The notes under the pieces: generated by a model
The model's input: the letters and a program-made list of their open reading frames with translations, nothing else
Told to the model about the DNA's origin: nothing
Database searches by the model: none
Shown: positions 52,773 to 64,000 of the stretch, in pieces
How the letters are laid out: each line of letters begins with the position of its first letter
Position numbering within the stretch: the stretch's first letter is position 1
Source of the DNA: Pleodorina starrii
Lineage: Eukaryota > Chlorophyta > Chlorophyceae > Chlamydomonadales > Volvocaceae
Reading direction: 5' to 3'
Length of the DNA stretch: 64,000 bases
NCBI GenBank assembly: GCA_030267565.1
Contig: BRXU01000030.1
Coordinates: forward strand, 941,001 to 1,005,000
Made by a program: the position numbers and the translations under genes

Positions 52773-55700
52773 CTACAGCAGCACGTGGTGAGCCCCCAGC
52801 GCCAAACCCAACTGGCTGCTCAGTCCACCACCACCCCCACCACCACCCCCCGCCCCCTGCCCCGACACCCCACCACCACCACCACCCCCACCCGCCGCCG
52901 CCGCAGCGCTCTGCAGCAGCAGCCGCAGCTGCATGCCCAGCGTGCCGTCCCGCTGACAAGCCGCCTGCAGCGCATGCAGCAGTCCCTCCTTGCCGTCGTC
53001 CGTGCCCAGCACCTGTGTCACCAGGTCCGCCGCCACCGTCCGCCGCAGCGACCGCAACTCCGCCGCCACCAGCTCCCGCCCCGCCCTGCTCTCCGCCCAC
53101 TCCACAAACGACCGGTCTCGCGCACTGGCCTCCTCCGCACTGCCCCCGAGACCGCACTCCATCAACCTCGCCGCCTCCGCCTCCGCCAGCGCCTCCAGAG
53201 TCGTCTCCTCCTCATCCAAACCACCGAACCGCGGCGGCGGCGGCGGCTGCGCCGCCGCCGCCGGCGGCGCCGCCGGCTCCGCCGCGGCGGCGGCAGCGGC
53301 TCCGCCGCCGCTGCCGCCGCTGCCGCGGCGGCGGCCCTCCAGCTGCTCCAGCTGATGTGCGGTGGGGGACAGCGGCCCGCCGCCGCCGGCGGCGGCGTCG
53401 GCGGCTGCCGCCGCCTCCGCCGCCTCGTGCCAGGCGCGCAACAGTGCTGTGGCTCGCTGGGCGGTGAGGGAGGGATCGGTGATGGCGACGTGGTGCAGCA
53501 GGTCGCGTTCCTTGAGGCGCCGGCGCAGACGCGCGGAGAAGAAGGCGCGGGCGGTGGGCCAGGGCACGATGGCGGAGAGGACGCCCTTGGCCGCCATGCG
53601 GATGGGCGTGTCGTGCATGTCGGCGAAGGCGCGGGCGATGCGTGTGTAGGTGGGCAGCAGCTCCCGCTCCCGGCTGCGGATGGAGGGGTCGGAGGGGGCG
53701 GCGCCGCGGGCGCGGGCGGCGGAGATGACTGGGTCGATGCTGCGGGTTTTTTTGAAGGGGGAGAGGGGTAGGGGGGAGGGGATTGAGTGGAGGAGGAGGA
53801 GGAGGCTGATATGAAGATATGAGTGGGAGTTTCCGGGCGGGAGGCGGAGAGGTATAGACATAGAGGGTCGGTCCAGGGGGTGGGGGAGGGGGAAGGGGGA
53901 AGATGTGCAGGGCAGGAGGGAGGTATCGTACCAATACTGATCATTCAGCCTTCGAAGACTGACAACACAGCAGCCGAACAGGACCAAGCGCGTTGCGCAC
54001 GACTCCACCGCGGCAACCAGAAGCATACGGCGGCGGCAGTCGGGAGGTTTCCCGACCCACCCGCCCAACCTCCCCACATTCACCCCCTCTTCCCCCTCTC
54101 TTCCCCGCCACAACCACATAGATACACAGCCCCCCAGTCCTCCTCCGCTCACCGGTGCATCATCTTGACCAGGTCGGGGGTTCGGAACTTGATCTCACAC
54201 ACCCCCTCCGGCTCCAACACTCCTCCGCGGGCCGACGGGTCCGCGAACATCTCCACCGAGGCGGCGTTGATCTGACTGTCCACCACCACCCAGGCTCCAC
54301 CCCTGGCACCGGGTAACAGACAGACGGAATCATCCCGGGGGGGGGGGAACTGTAAGAGCCGAAGTAGCGACCTAACAGTCGGACTTGTGACTTGCATGGT
54401 CGCACACACACAGGTAGGATGCGAGAGTTACAATGAGGGACCACTAGGTAGGGTCCTGCGCTGGCGCATTCGCAGTCAACTCAGAACCTCAGGGGCCTGC
54501 CGACTGCAGACCAGCACCCCCCCCCGTGTCCGCTCATCACATGTAGCAGCCAACCAGCCATTGGGGAAATGATACCCATCCACGTCGCCTGATGTACCTC
54601 CTTGGGCTCGGGAGTGCCTTCTTTGTTGGAGAACGTTCGGCGCCTCCCTCCTTCCCCCCTTGCTGGGCTCTCCCCCGCCCCCCTGCCCCTTCAGCCCCCC
54701 CCCCTCCGCCCCGCCCCGCCCCCCCCCCCAATAGCTCACCTCAGCTCCGCCCCCGCGGGTATGTACACAAACACCGGGTGGCGGTAGGTGCGCAGCCGCT
54801 CCACAATCAGGCTGCCAGCCTGACAGACAGACCGCGGGAGGGATTGGAAGGGGGTGGAAAGGGAGGGGGGAGGGAAAGGGAAAGGGAGGGAAGGGGAAGG
54901 GTGTCAAGAGCAGCGTCCTGAAAGTGGCGGCGGGGGCTGCGGCCGATGCGGATGAGGAGCGACGATGATGGGCGGCTGGAATGTGGGTTGGGGCGGTACA
55001 CCGGGGCCACAACGAAGTAAAGAGTGTGGAAGGGGGGAGGTGGTAGCGGAACAACCACCCAAAGCGGGAAAGGGCTGTACGGCGCAGGCGGGCGGGCGGC
55101 CGGGCGAGGGGAGGGGAGGGAGGGAAGAAACACAGGTGCTGGTACCTCTCCACACCGACCCCTGCGTACCCACTCCTGTGGCGAGTGGTGACCCCCCCCC
55201 CCGCCCCGTGTGTGTGTGGGTCCTAAGAATCCAGCTCGCCTGGCCCAGCCGAGTCAGGTCAGTCAAGCCCCGGTCACCGTTTCCGCCCCCTCCCCGATTT
55301 GTGGCCACAACACCACCCCACCGCACCGGCCCTGGGGTGCTGGTGTTCAAAAACATCACCACCCCCACCCCCACCCATCTCCCCCCCCACCCCTCTCCCC
55401 CCCCCCTCCCCCACCCCACCTGCAGCACTCCATCGAACAGGTCCCTCATCCCGCCGCTGAACCCCCGCCAGTTGGCCAGAATGAACAGCGGCAGTCCCTC
55501 GCTGTCGAACTCCTCCATAGCGGCCGCCGTCTTGTCCGCACTGTCAGGGAACCAAACCTGAAGAGAGGGGAGGACGGGAGGGAAGAGGGGAGAGGGCAGG
55601 ACAGGGCAGGTGAGGGGAGGGGATAAATAAAGAAGGTACCGCAGCGGAGGGACGGAGACGCAAGGGAACGGAGGGGCAGGTAAGAGGAGGGGAGAGGGAT

Positions 55701-58700
55701 ACATTCTCAAGTTTTGAGCGCCACAGTGTGAATGTGGGACTGGTTGCAGCAAGCAGCCAGTCCCCCCTCTCCCCGCCCTTCCCCTTGCCCTTGCCCCCCA
55801 CCCCACCCCCCCCGCACCCCCACAAATACCCCCCCCCCAAGCTCACCTGCCCCGCCTGCGGAATGACGCTCTCACACGTGTCCGGCATCCCCGGATCCGC
55901 GGGTTGCTGCCGAATGACCGTCTGACTCTCCACTGCTATCACCCCCACCGCCAGACCCCCCAACCGGGCCCGACCCGTTACCACAGTGCGGGCCCAGCCC
56001 GACTGGCTCTCGAGCCAACTGCCCCGGTCGAACAGACCCGACTGCCAGCCGCCGGGCTGGGAGGAGGCGGGGGCGGAGGCGGGGGCGCCGTTGGTGCTGG
56101 CGGCGGCGGCGGCGGCCGGCGCCTCGCGGCCTGGGTGGTAGGGAGGGTGAGCGGGGAAGGGGGGAGAGGGAGGGGAGGGGGATGAGCGGGGGAGAGGGGG
56201 AGAGGGGGCAGGCGGCGAGCGAGGGCTGGCGGGTTATGGGCGGGGTGCGTGTTATTGGAGGGAGGGAGATTCGGGGAGGAGGAGGAGGAGGAAGGGGCAG
56301 GCACATGAAGTTCAGAAGTGGTGTGACATGGATGGAAGGAAACCCATCACGAGCCGAGCGCCTCAAATGCCGCCTACAACGACACCGCACCTTACCCACC
56401 AACTCCCGGCCAGCCGCCAAAAACCCCATCCACCCACCCACCCACCCACCCATCCAGTCCTCCTTCAGTTCGCTCACACCGTCTCCCTTTATTCTCGCTG
56501 CGGCATCTTTCTTCATTTTTAATCTCCCAATGCCCAACCTCACCCAGCCAGCCACCCAGCTAGCCATCCCCCCCCTACCCGCAATGGCCGCTCGCGGGTC
56601 CAGTTTCTCCCCCAGTCCGGGAACGTATCCGATGGGTCGGCAGATGGGGTCGGAGGAAGCCAGCTCCGGCGGCGGCGCGCCCAGCTGCGTGGGTGCGTAC
56701 GACAGCAGTTGCAGTACAGTACGAACTCCCTCCAGGTCATCTGCAACCACGTGGTGTGACACTCCGTTGACGCCCATCACCCGGGGGCCACCCAGCTGCA
56801 TGTGGCTGGTGTACACCTGTTAAGGGGAGGGACGGAGGGACGGAGGGAGGGAGGGAGGGAGGGAGGGAGGGAGGGAGGGAGGGAGGGAGGGAGGGAGGGA
56901 GGGAGGGAGGGAGGGAGGGAGGGAGGGAGGGAGGGCGGGAGGTGGTGGTGGGGGTGGTTTCGGAGCGGGCTAGGGGGACAGGGAGTGATGTGCTTTTTAG
57001 GGGGGAGGCAGGGACGGGTCGGGGAGAGGAGGGGTCGAGAGGTGAAATAACGAAGGAGAAAACGAGCGAAGGAGCAGCCAACGGACGGAGGCGATGAAGC
57101 CCACTAGGGGCGAGATGAAGGGCGTATCTCCACACACCCCCTCCCCCTCACACCCCATCCTCCCCTCCCTCCCCTCCCTCCCCGCCTCCTCACCTGCCTC
57201 CCCAGCAGCTTGTTCAGTGCCGCATAGCCAGTCAGCACGATCGGCTGATCCGCCCTCTGTACGCAGCGCCGACCCAGTCGGGCCAGGTAGGCTCCGATAC
57301 CCACAGTGCGCCCCGAAACCAGCGTCACCGTGTAGCCCTCCCTCCAGGCCCGACAAAAGGCACTGGCGATGGCGGCACTGCCCGAGAGGCACTCCACGCC
57401 GATACCGTCTTCGGAGCCAACCACGTCGCGGACGGCGAAGTGGGTGGAGCCGTCGGCGGCGCGGATGGGCTGGGGTGGGGGAGGGGGGAGAGAGGTAGGT
57501 AGGTAGGTAGGTAGGTAGGTAGGTAGGTAGTAGGTAGGGGGTGGTGTGTGTTGGGGAGTGGGTGGTGGTGTACGCGTGGGATTTTTGGATTTTGTTAGGG
57601 AGATAGCCCCCCCTCCTGCCTCCTGCCCCAACCCCATCCCGCGGGCACACAGACGCCAGCTCTGACCCCCGCTACTGAGGCCCCCCTCCCGCTCCCCCTC
57701 CACCTCGCCCTCCTCCTGCCCCTCCCCCTCCCCCTCCCCCTCCCCCTCCCGCCCTCGTTAGCCCTCTTTCGCCGCCGCCCGAGTCCCCTCCCTCTTTTAC
57801 TGCCCTCCTTCTCCCGGCCGAGTGCTGAATACCGAGTACCCCTTCCCCGGTCCCGGCCTTTGACCCCCCGCCTTCCATGGATATCCCCCCCCCCGGCCCC
57901 TTCCTCCCCAGCAGCCCTCCATCCCTCCATCCCTCCGCTGTGGTACCTTCTTCCCCCCACCCTATACATGGATAACTCCCCCCAGCCCTCTCACCTCTGC
58001 TCGCACCACCGGCGGTGCCCCCGGCGGTGTGTCCCTCACCAGCCTCCCGTAGTCCCTCTCACTCAGGTACAAGTACTCCCAGCCCAGCTCGGGTTGGGAG
58101 GGGTCGATCCACTGCACCTGAAGCAGGTCGCGAACCTGGGGGGGAGGGGAGAGGGGGGGGGAGGGAGAGGGGGAGAGCGGGAGGGGGGTCAGGGAGTGAT
58201 ATGCTCCTTTGTATAAGCGGGGGGGGGGCGGCGGAGGTGAGGCGGAGGGTAGGGTAGGGGAGTTGGGGGAATGCTGTCCCAGGAGTGTGTTTGTCGGGGG
58301 GTCGGCGAGGGGTGGGGAGGGTCGGCGAGGGGTGGGGAGGGGGTGGGGAGGGGGTGGGGAGGGGGTGGGGAGGTAGGTGGACCCGGAGCAGCCGGAACCG
58401 CGACGAAGAGGGGCGGAGGTGAGGCGGAGAAGAGGGGAGGGGAGAGGAACCAGCCAAGCTACAGCAAGGGCGCCCCCGGCCCCCCCTCCCAATTAACAAT
58501 TCGGGTGGCCGGGTGGCTGGGGCGGGGGGTTGAGATGGGTGGGGTCACAAGCGCTACTACGGAACGAACCCATTACAGAAACCCGAGGGGCTCGCCTCTG
58601 GCAACTTTCATTCATGAGTTGAAGCATTCATGAATAAATTTATAAAACAGATGACATTCTAATCTTTTTTCGTTGTCAACCCCGCCCACCCCCTTCCCGC

Positions 58701-61700
58701 TCTCGTCCTCCTCCACCCTCCTCCTCCTCCTCCTTGCGCACTCTGCTGCCGCCGCTCACCTCTGTCGCCAGCCCCACCCGCGCCCCCGCATTAGCCGCCA
58801 GGTACACCAGCGGCAGTCTCTCCTCCAGGGAGGTCTCCACAGCCGCCCGGAACACGGCGTCCTCCGCCGGGGAGAAGGAGCCGCTGCCCCAGGTGATGTC
58901 GTTGGCCACAGCGATAACGGAGCGACCCTGGGGGGTGAGGATGGTTTTGGGGTGGTTCTAGGATTGAGGGTTCTAATTTTGGGGATGTTCGGATTTTAGG
59001 GTTTTAGCGGGGGGTTGGCGGGTTTTAGCGGGGGTTGGAGGGTGGTGAGGGTGGTGAGAGTGGCATGGCGAGGGTGGGGATATCAAGTGGAGAACAGTCC
59101 CGCGAGGGTCAGGTCGGACAACTGATAGGCAAGCCGACACGCAACACACACACACACACTCCGCACACACATCCACACACCCCCCACAACCCCCCCCGGT
59201 ATCTTCTCTTTCAACCCTCTCTCCAACCCCTTCCCCTCCCCCCAAAAACACACACACAACACAAAATCTCACACCCCCCCCACCCTCCCTCACCCCCACA
59301 CCCACACACGCGCTACCCAACATGCCTGCGAGCACTCTGGCGTATGCAGAGTCAGTTGCCAGGCCACCATGCCGCAGTCGTTACCGCCGATGGCCGGCCG
59401 GCCGGGCGGCGCGCGGCGCAGGCGCGGCGGCGAACGGAAGTCGGAGCAGGGGGCGGTGGTGGTGCCGCCGCCCGGCGCCGCCGCTCCGGAACCAGTTCCG
59501 CCGCCGGCCGAGGAGGAGGGGGCCCAGGGCTGGGGCGGCAACACAAGCTCCACCGCCTCCACCAACCGACCCGAGGGCGGCACCGACTTGGGCTCGCCTG
59601 CCGAGGTTGTTGGAAGTTGGCGGTTGGCGGTTGAGGATTGGAGGTTGGTGGTTGTTTCAATGCGGGGGATGGTGGGGTGGCGTCTGGGGTGGCGCCCGAG
59701 ACCTGCCGTCGTGTTCGCAGCCAATCATTGTAACGCTCATCACGCTTCCGGCTTCGAACGGAAATAGCGGAGACGTGGCCGAATACCCTATTCTACTCCC
59801 AATCTACAATCCTAAGAACCGCCCTCGTAACCCTTGCATCCCCAAGCCCATCCCCTTCCTATCCTCCCAACCCCCCTGGAGTCCCCGCCATTTCTCACCG
59901 GCCGCCGCACGCGCACTCCAGAGCTCCCTCAGCGCCGCCTCAAACACCGCCGGGAAGTCGTACACGTACGTCACATTGTGCCGCCGCGCCGCCAGACGCT
60001 TTTGCTGAAGGGGCTCCAGGGGAGGGTAAGGCGAACCAACCACCACGCCCGCCAGGGCGCCGCTGGCGGCGGCGGCGTCGTACGCGCCAGGCGCGACGCC
60101 GGTGCGGCCGGTGGCGGCGGCGGCGGCGCCGCCGCCACCGGATGCCGTACGCTGCAGGTAACCACCAAAGTGGTGGGCAGCGGCGGCGCCGTAATGGGGG
60201 TATGTACGGCTGTGGAGGTGTACGGCAGGGTGGTGGGCTTGGACGTGCAGGTGGAAGGGCACGTGGTGCCGTGCGGGACTGACGGGCGCGCCGCCGTCCG
60301 CTGCCGCCAGTACGGCAGGGTAGAGCGCCGCGGGGACGTACACGCGCAGGGCGCCACCGGCGGCGGCGGCGGCAGCGGCGGTTGCTGCCGGCGGTTGTTG
60401 GTTGTCGGGTTGTTGATTCTGTTGGGTCAGTTTGTACTGCTCGTACTGCTGCTGCAGCACCTCCCGGTACACCTCGACGTGCTCCTCGCCCTGCTCGTGA
60501 CCTGCGGCGGTTGGGAGTGGCGGTTGGGAATGGCGGTTGAGAGGCCCCAGACGGGCGGTTGGGCGGTTGATCAAAGAAAAGAAAAGGAAGCGGAGCAAGA
60601 CCAGCGGAGCGGTCCAACGGAGCGAGGGTGACAGGGCTGACATGACAGCCCACCCACTTGACTCTCTACCTCCCGCCCGCCCTCTGCACCCCCGCCCTCC
60701 CCCCCCCCACCGCCCGCCGTACCCCTGCCCTCCCCTCCCTCCACTGCCGCGCTCGTCACCAAAGGAGAACGCGCATACCATGACCGATGTGAGGCTCGAA
60801 CCTGACCCGCCCCGACGCGCTCAGTTCCAGGCCTCAAGCCCGCCCGAGTGGAACAGAACATCAACTCCAAGACGTGCGCGCTGATGTCCCTCCCAACCTC
60901 ACAATCCCCCTCTTAACCAACCAGCAGCCCGCCCCACCCGTCTCTTACCCGTGGGCATGGACACCACCACCCTCCAGGCGCCCTCCCGCAGCGGCCCCCG
61001 CAGCCGCGTCTCCCACACCGACACCGCCGCCTGCCGCAGCGCGCCGCCGTGACGCGCCACCAGCGCCGCCGCCGCCGAGCGCAGCGCCGCCGCCACCTTC
61101 GCGTCGTCCCGGCCGCCGGGCGGCAGCGGCAGCGGCGGCAGCACAGAGAGGAACAGGTGTGTCCAGTCGGGGCGGGCGGCGGCGGCGGCGCCGGCGGCGG
61201 CGCCGCCGCCGGCGGCGGGGCCGCCAGCAGCGGCGGCGGCGGCGGATGTGGCGGGCGCGGAGCGCTGGAGCTCGTCCAGGCAGTTGGTCTGTTGTACGGC
61301 AACGGAAGGGGGGTTACGGTGGAAGACACGAATCAAGGCAGGGCACACGCGGGGCCGGTCAGCCTCTCTTGTTATCTTCGTAACGGACAGATACAATCTC
61401 CATCTCCATTTCACATATTATTCTCGCTCCGTAACTGGGAGGTCTCACAATTCCCCTTCAAAAAAGATCAAACGTTGGGCTGCTTAGGGGCAAACGCGTC
61501 GGCACGCAACACCCTCCACCACACCCCGCCCAACCCACACACCCTTACCCCACCCCACCCCCCACCCCACCCCCTTACCCCACACCCCAACCCACACAAA
61601 CCCCACTCCCCACACCCTCACCAGCGTCTCCTCAAGCTCCTGCATCGCCGCCGTCGCCACCGCATCCCCGTTGCCGCTGTAGCTCGCCGCCAGCAGCGCC

Positions 61701-63547
61701 GGATGCCCCAGACTGCGCACCAGCCCCCGCACGAACAGCCGCCGCAGCGGAGCAGACCGCGCGTCACGGCGCTCCACCGCCGTATACAGCTGCCACTGAC
61801 GGTTGCGACTGGGACGGTACATCAGGCCGCTGCCGCCGCCGGAGGCGGCGGCAGCGGCGGCGGCGGCGGAGCCGCCGCCGCCGCCGGCGGCGCCGCTGAG
61901 GCTGGAGAGCTCCAGGAGGGTCGCCGTGACCGGCTCGACGGCGGACATGAAGGTGTCGGGCTGGAAGGCGCCGCCGCCGCCGCCTTCGGCGGCGGCGGCG
62001 GCGGCGGCGGCGACGTCAGCGGCGGTGGGAATCCAGCGCCAGCCGAGGCGCAGCGGACAGGCGGTGGTGCCCGGCGCCAGGAAGCTCACGGCGCCGAAGC
62101 CCAGCCGCCGCAGCGTCGCCGTCGACGACGCCACCGCCGCCGCCACGGCGGCGGCGGTGGCGCGGCTCTGCTCCACCCCGTGCTCCGCTGGCGGAAGCAG
62201 CGCGTCGAACGCGGCGGGGTTGGCGGCGGCGCCGCCGCCGCCGGCGGCGGTGCCGTCGGCGCTGAGGTACGCCGGCAGCGTCTGCGACGGTGTACGGCTG
62301 TGCCGCGCGCCGCCGCCGCCATTGCCATTGCCGCCGCCGTTGCTGCCGCCGTTGCCGTTGGCTGGCGCCGAGATGGCGATGTGCAGCATACCGACGCCGA
62401 CGACGGCGCCGCCGACGTCGGCTCGCAGGTTGTTGATTGCCGTACTGAGGGCCGTTAGGCCGAGATTGAGGGCGCCGAGGCGGTCGAGCAGCAGCAGCGC
62501 CCCGATGCGCTGGGTGGGGGCGGGCGTGTTGGCGGCCGCTGGGTCGTCGTACAGCCAAACCGCCAACTGAACACCTGTATATGTACGACATCGCGACAAT
62601 GTGAGTCGTACAGCAGAAAACTCTCACTGCGATATCGAGCCAGGGCAGGTCCCTGACAGCATTGTGAATGTCAATGACACCCCCCAACTATTTTCAGTCA
62701 ACAGCAGCAACTAACCGTCCAAACCAACTGTGTGCCAACCTAACCGAACCGACTACACACCCGCTCCACACCTTCCAGCCTCCCAACCACAGTCCAACGC
62801 TTCACCTCCACCGCCTCAACCCCTCCCTCCCACCCCTCCCTCCCCGCCCCTCCCTCCCCACATCCCAAATACCCCGCTCACCCCTCCCTCCCTCCCCCTT
62901 TCCCCCTTCCCCCCTCCCTTTCTCCCCCTTCCCCCTCCCCCCCCCCCCCGACACGCACCGTCCGGAGCCGCCTGCATCGCCGGCTCCCTCAACAGGAAGG
63001 GGCTGTACAGTCGCTTCACGTAGGTCAGTGCCGCCCGCCGCCTCAGCAGCGCATGAGCACCCGTGGCGTCCACCACCAACCCCGCCAGAGCATCCTCGAT
63101 GGCGGCGGTGGCGCCCACCAACCGCTCGATCTGAGCCTCCACGCCCGGGGCCACGTGCACGCTGTGATGTAGGCCGGGGGGAAGGGTGTATGTACGGCAG
63201 GGTGTACGGCAGAGTGAGAGTGCAAGGCATGTGTTGTACGGCAGGGTATGTGTATATACGGTATGTACATCACGCCGCGGCAGTGGAATGGCCCCACCAG
63301 GGAACCCCCCCCCCGCTGGCCCTATCGCTACCTCTCGACCCTTCTCCGTTCTCCCTTCCCTTCCTTTCCCTTCCCGTAAGTACAACATTCACACATACAT
63401 CCGTCACAGCGCTCCCCACACACACACACCCCACACACTTACACCCCACACACATACGCCCCAACCAACCCACCTGCCACGTGCGCTGACGGGCAAGCCG
63501 CTGAACAGACCCTCCGCCACCGTACTGCGCCGAGCCACGGACCCGCC

Positions 63548-63581
<34 letters not shown>

Positions 63582-63844
63582 ACGGCAGTGCCCTGGAGTG
63601 CGCCGCCGGCGCTCACCGCCGTCGCGGCAGCGGCGGGGCGGGAGGGGCTGATGATGGCGGCCGGCGCCGCCGCGGCGGCGGCCGTCGGCGACAGCGGCAG
63701 GATGACGCCGCCGGCGGCGCCGCTGACGGCGGCGGCGCCTCCGCCGCTGACGGCGCCTCCGTCGCTCCTCCCCGCTGCAAACATGTCGAGTCCGGAGAGG
63801 GATCGGGCCACCACGGTGCGGAGGTCCGCCAGAAGGCTTTGCTC
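52773..63844 (-). CDS. ACC1: Eukaryotic multidomain acetyl-CoA carboxylase, central and carboxyltransferase part
   Basis: Fifteen exons in phase: 63844-63474, 63161-62959, 62574-61622, 61288-60949, 60501-59899, 59597-59317, 58927-58760, 58135-57995, 57469-57194, 56816-56579, 56130-55847, 55557-55420, 54819-54740, 54302-54153 and 53739-52773 (1730 residues to the stop). The central domain shows [21 protein letters not shown] and FVRGLVRS. The carboxyltransferase shows [113 protein letters not shown] and [11 protein letters not shown]. It catalyses malonyl-CoA formation from acetyl-CoA, in the cytosol or plastid. The biotin carboxylase and carrier domains lie beyond 64000. Ala/Gly/His-rich inserts swell the central domain, and about 200 low-complexity residues follow the usual C-terminus. 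Exon 59597 may end at 59326 with a GC donor instead. Confidence 0.92.
55618..55665. repeat. Dispersed intronic element, copy in the carboxylase gene
   Basis: AAAGAAGGTACCGCAGCGGA, followed by GGGACGGAGAC, in the intron 55558-55846. Confidence 0.7.
56824..56940. repeat. (GGGA)n microsatellite
   Basis: About 28 GGGA units directly beside the acceptor of the exon starting at 56816. On the minus strand it forms a pure TCCC pyrimidine tract. Confidence 0.95.
57494..57540. repeat. (GTAG)n microsatellite
   Basis: About eleven GTAG units in the carboxylase intron upstream of the exon that starts at 57469. Confidence 0.95.
58186..58217. repeat. Dispersed intronic element, copy in the carboxylase gene
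   Basis: GTCAGGGAGTGATATGCTCC then TTTGTATAAG, in the intron 58136-58759. It matches the unit at 37800. Confidence 0.75.
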
Positions 63845-64000
63845 CTGGGGGGGTGGAGGGTGGAGTCAGGGAGTGATATGCTCCAATATAGGGTGGAGGA
63901 GGAGGGAGGTGGGGAGTAGAGGTGAGGGCGATTGAAGCATAAAAGATGCCGCAGCGGAGGGGACGGAAGCAATGATGTTGACGTCGAACCCGGGGTGGGG
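63845..64000 (-). other. Carboxylase intron running off the window
   Basis: The exon at 63844 has a good CCCCCAG acceptor, so 63845 onward is intron. It carries AGGGAGTGATATGCTCC at about 63867 and AAAAGATGCCGCAGCGGAGG at about 63939, two units of the dispersed element. Confidence 0.7.

Overview
This window is nuclear DNA of a green alga, most likely of the order Chlamydomonadales (a volvocine or a relative). The reasons are very high GC in coding regions, short exons split by many GT-AG introns, long Ala/Gly/Pro runs inserted into conserved enzymes, interstitial TTTTAGGG telomere-type repeats, a plastid cytochrome b6f assembly gene, and a giant proline-rod protein joined to a C-type lectin domain, as in algal cell-wall proteins. 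No bacterial gene, CRISPR array, rRNA or tRNA was found. Gene models were built by hand: exon ends were fixed by splice sites, by matching reading phases, and by remembered family signatures. No database was searched.

Layout. (1) 444-1319 minus: 5' exons of a CCB2/CCB4-like heme-attachment factor for cytochrome b6, running off the left edge. (2) 4943 to at least 15598 minus: a very large cell-wall-type gene with a C-type lectin domain, Ser/Ala/Pro repeats, an unrecognised domain and two polyproline rod exons. (3) 15.6-22.0 kb: no confident gene. (4) 22004-27510 minus: a complete nine-exon Aurora-like kinase with a long low-complexity tail. (5) 29504-30593 minus: four exons of an unrecognised gene, open at its 5' end. 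(6) 32764-33584 minus: a complete three-exon COX6A gene, head to head across 286 bases with (7) 33871-46870 plus, a fifteen-exon FIG4-type phosphoinositide phosphatase. (8) 46.9-50.6 kb: no gene model, but a long inverted duplication of a coding-like segment and a family of short palindromic motifs. (9) 50616 to about 51343 plus: a hypothetical gene. (10) 52773-63844 minus: the 3' fifteen exons (1730 residues) of a eukaryotic multidomain acetyl-CoA carboxylase; its biotin carboxylase and carrier domains lie beyond the right edge.

The genes do not form a pathway; this is an ordinary mixed chromosomal neighbourhood. The unusual content is mostly in the non-coding DNA. Introns of the phosphatase, carboxylase and kinase share short dispersed elements in both orientations. 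Many introns are purine-rich after the donor and pyrimidine-rich before the acceptor. At least one intron, possibly two, uses a GC donor. One exon-intron junction has been copied into its own intron. A hairpin of about 0.7 kb built from a duplicated coding fragment could be a small-RNA source.
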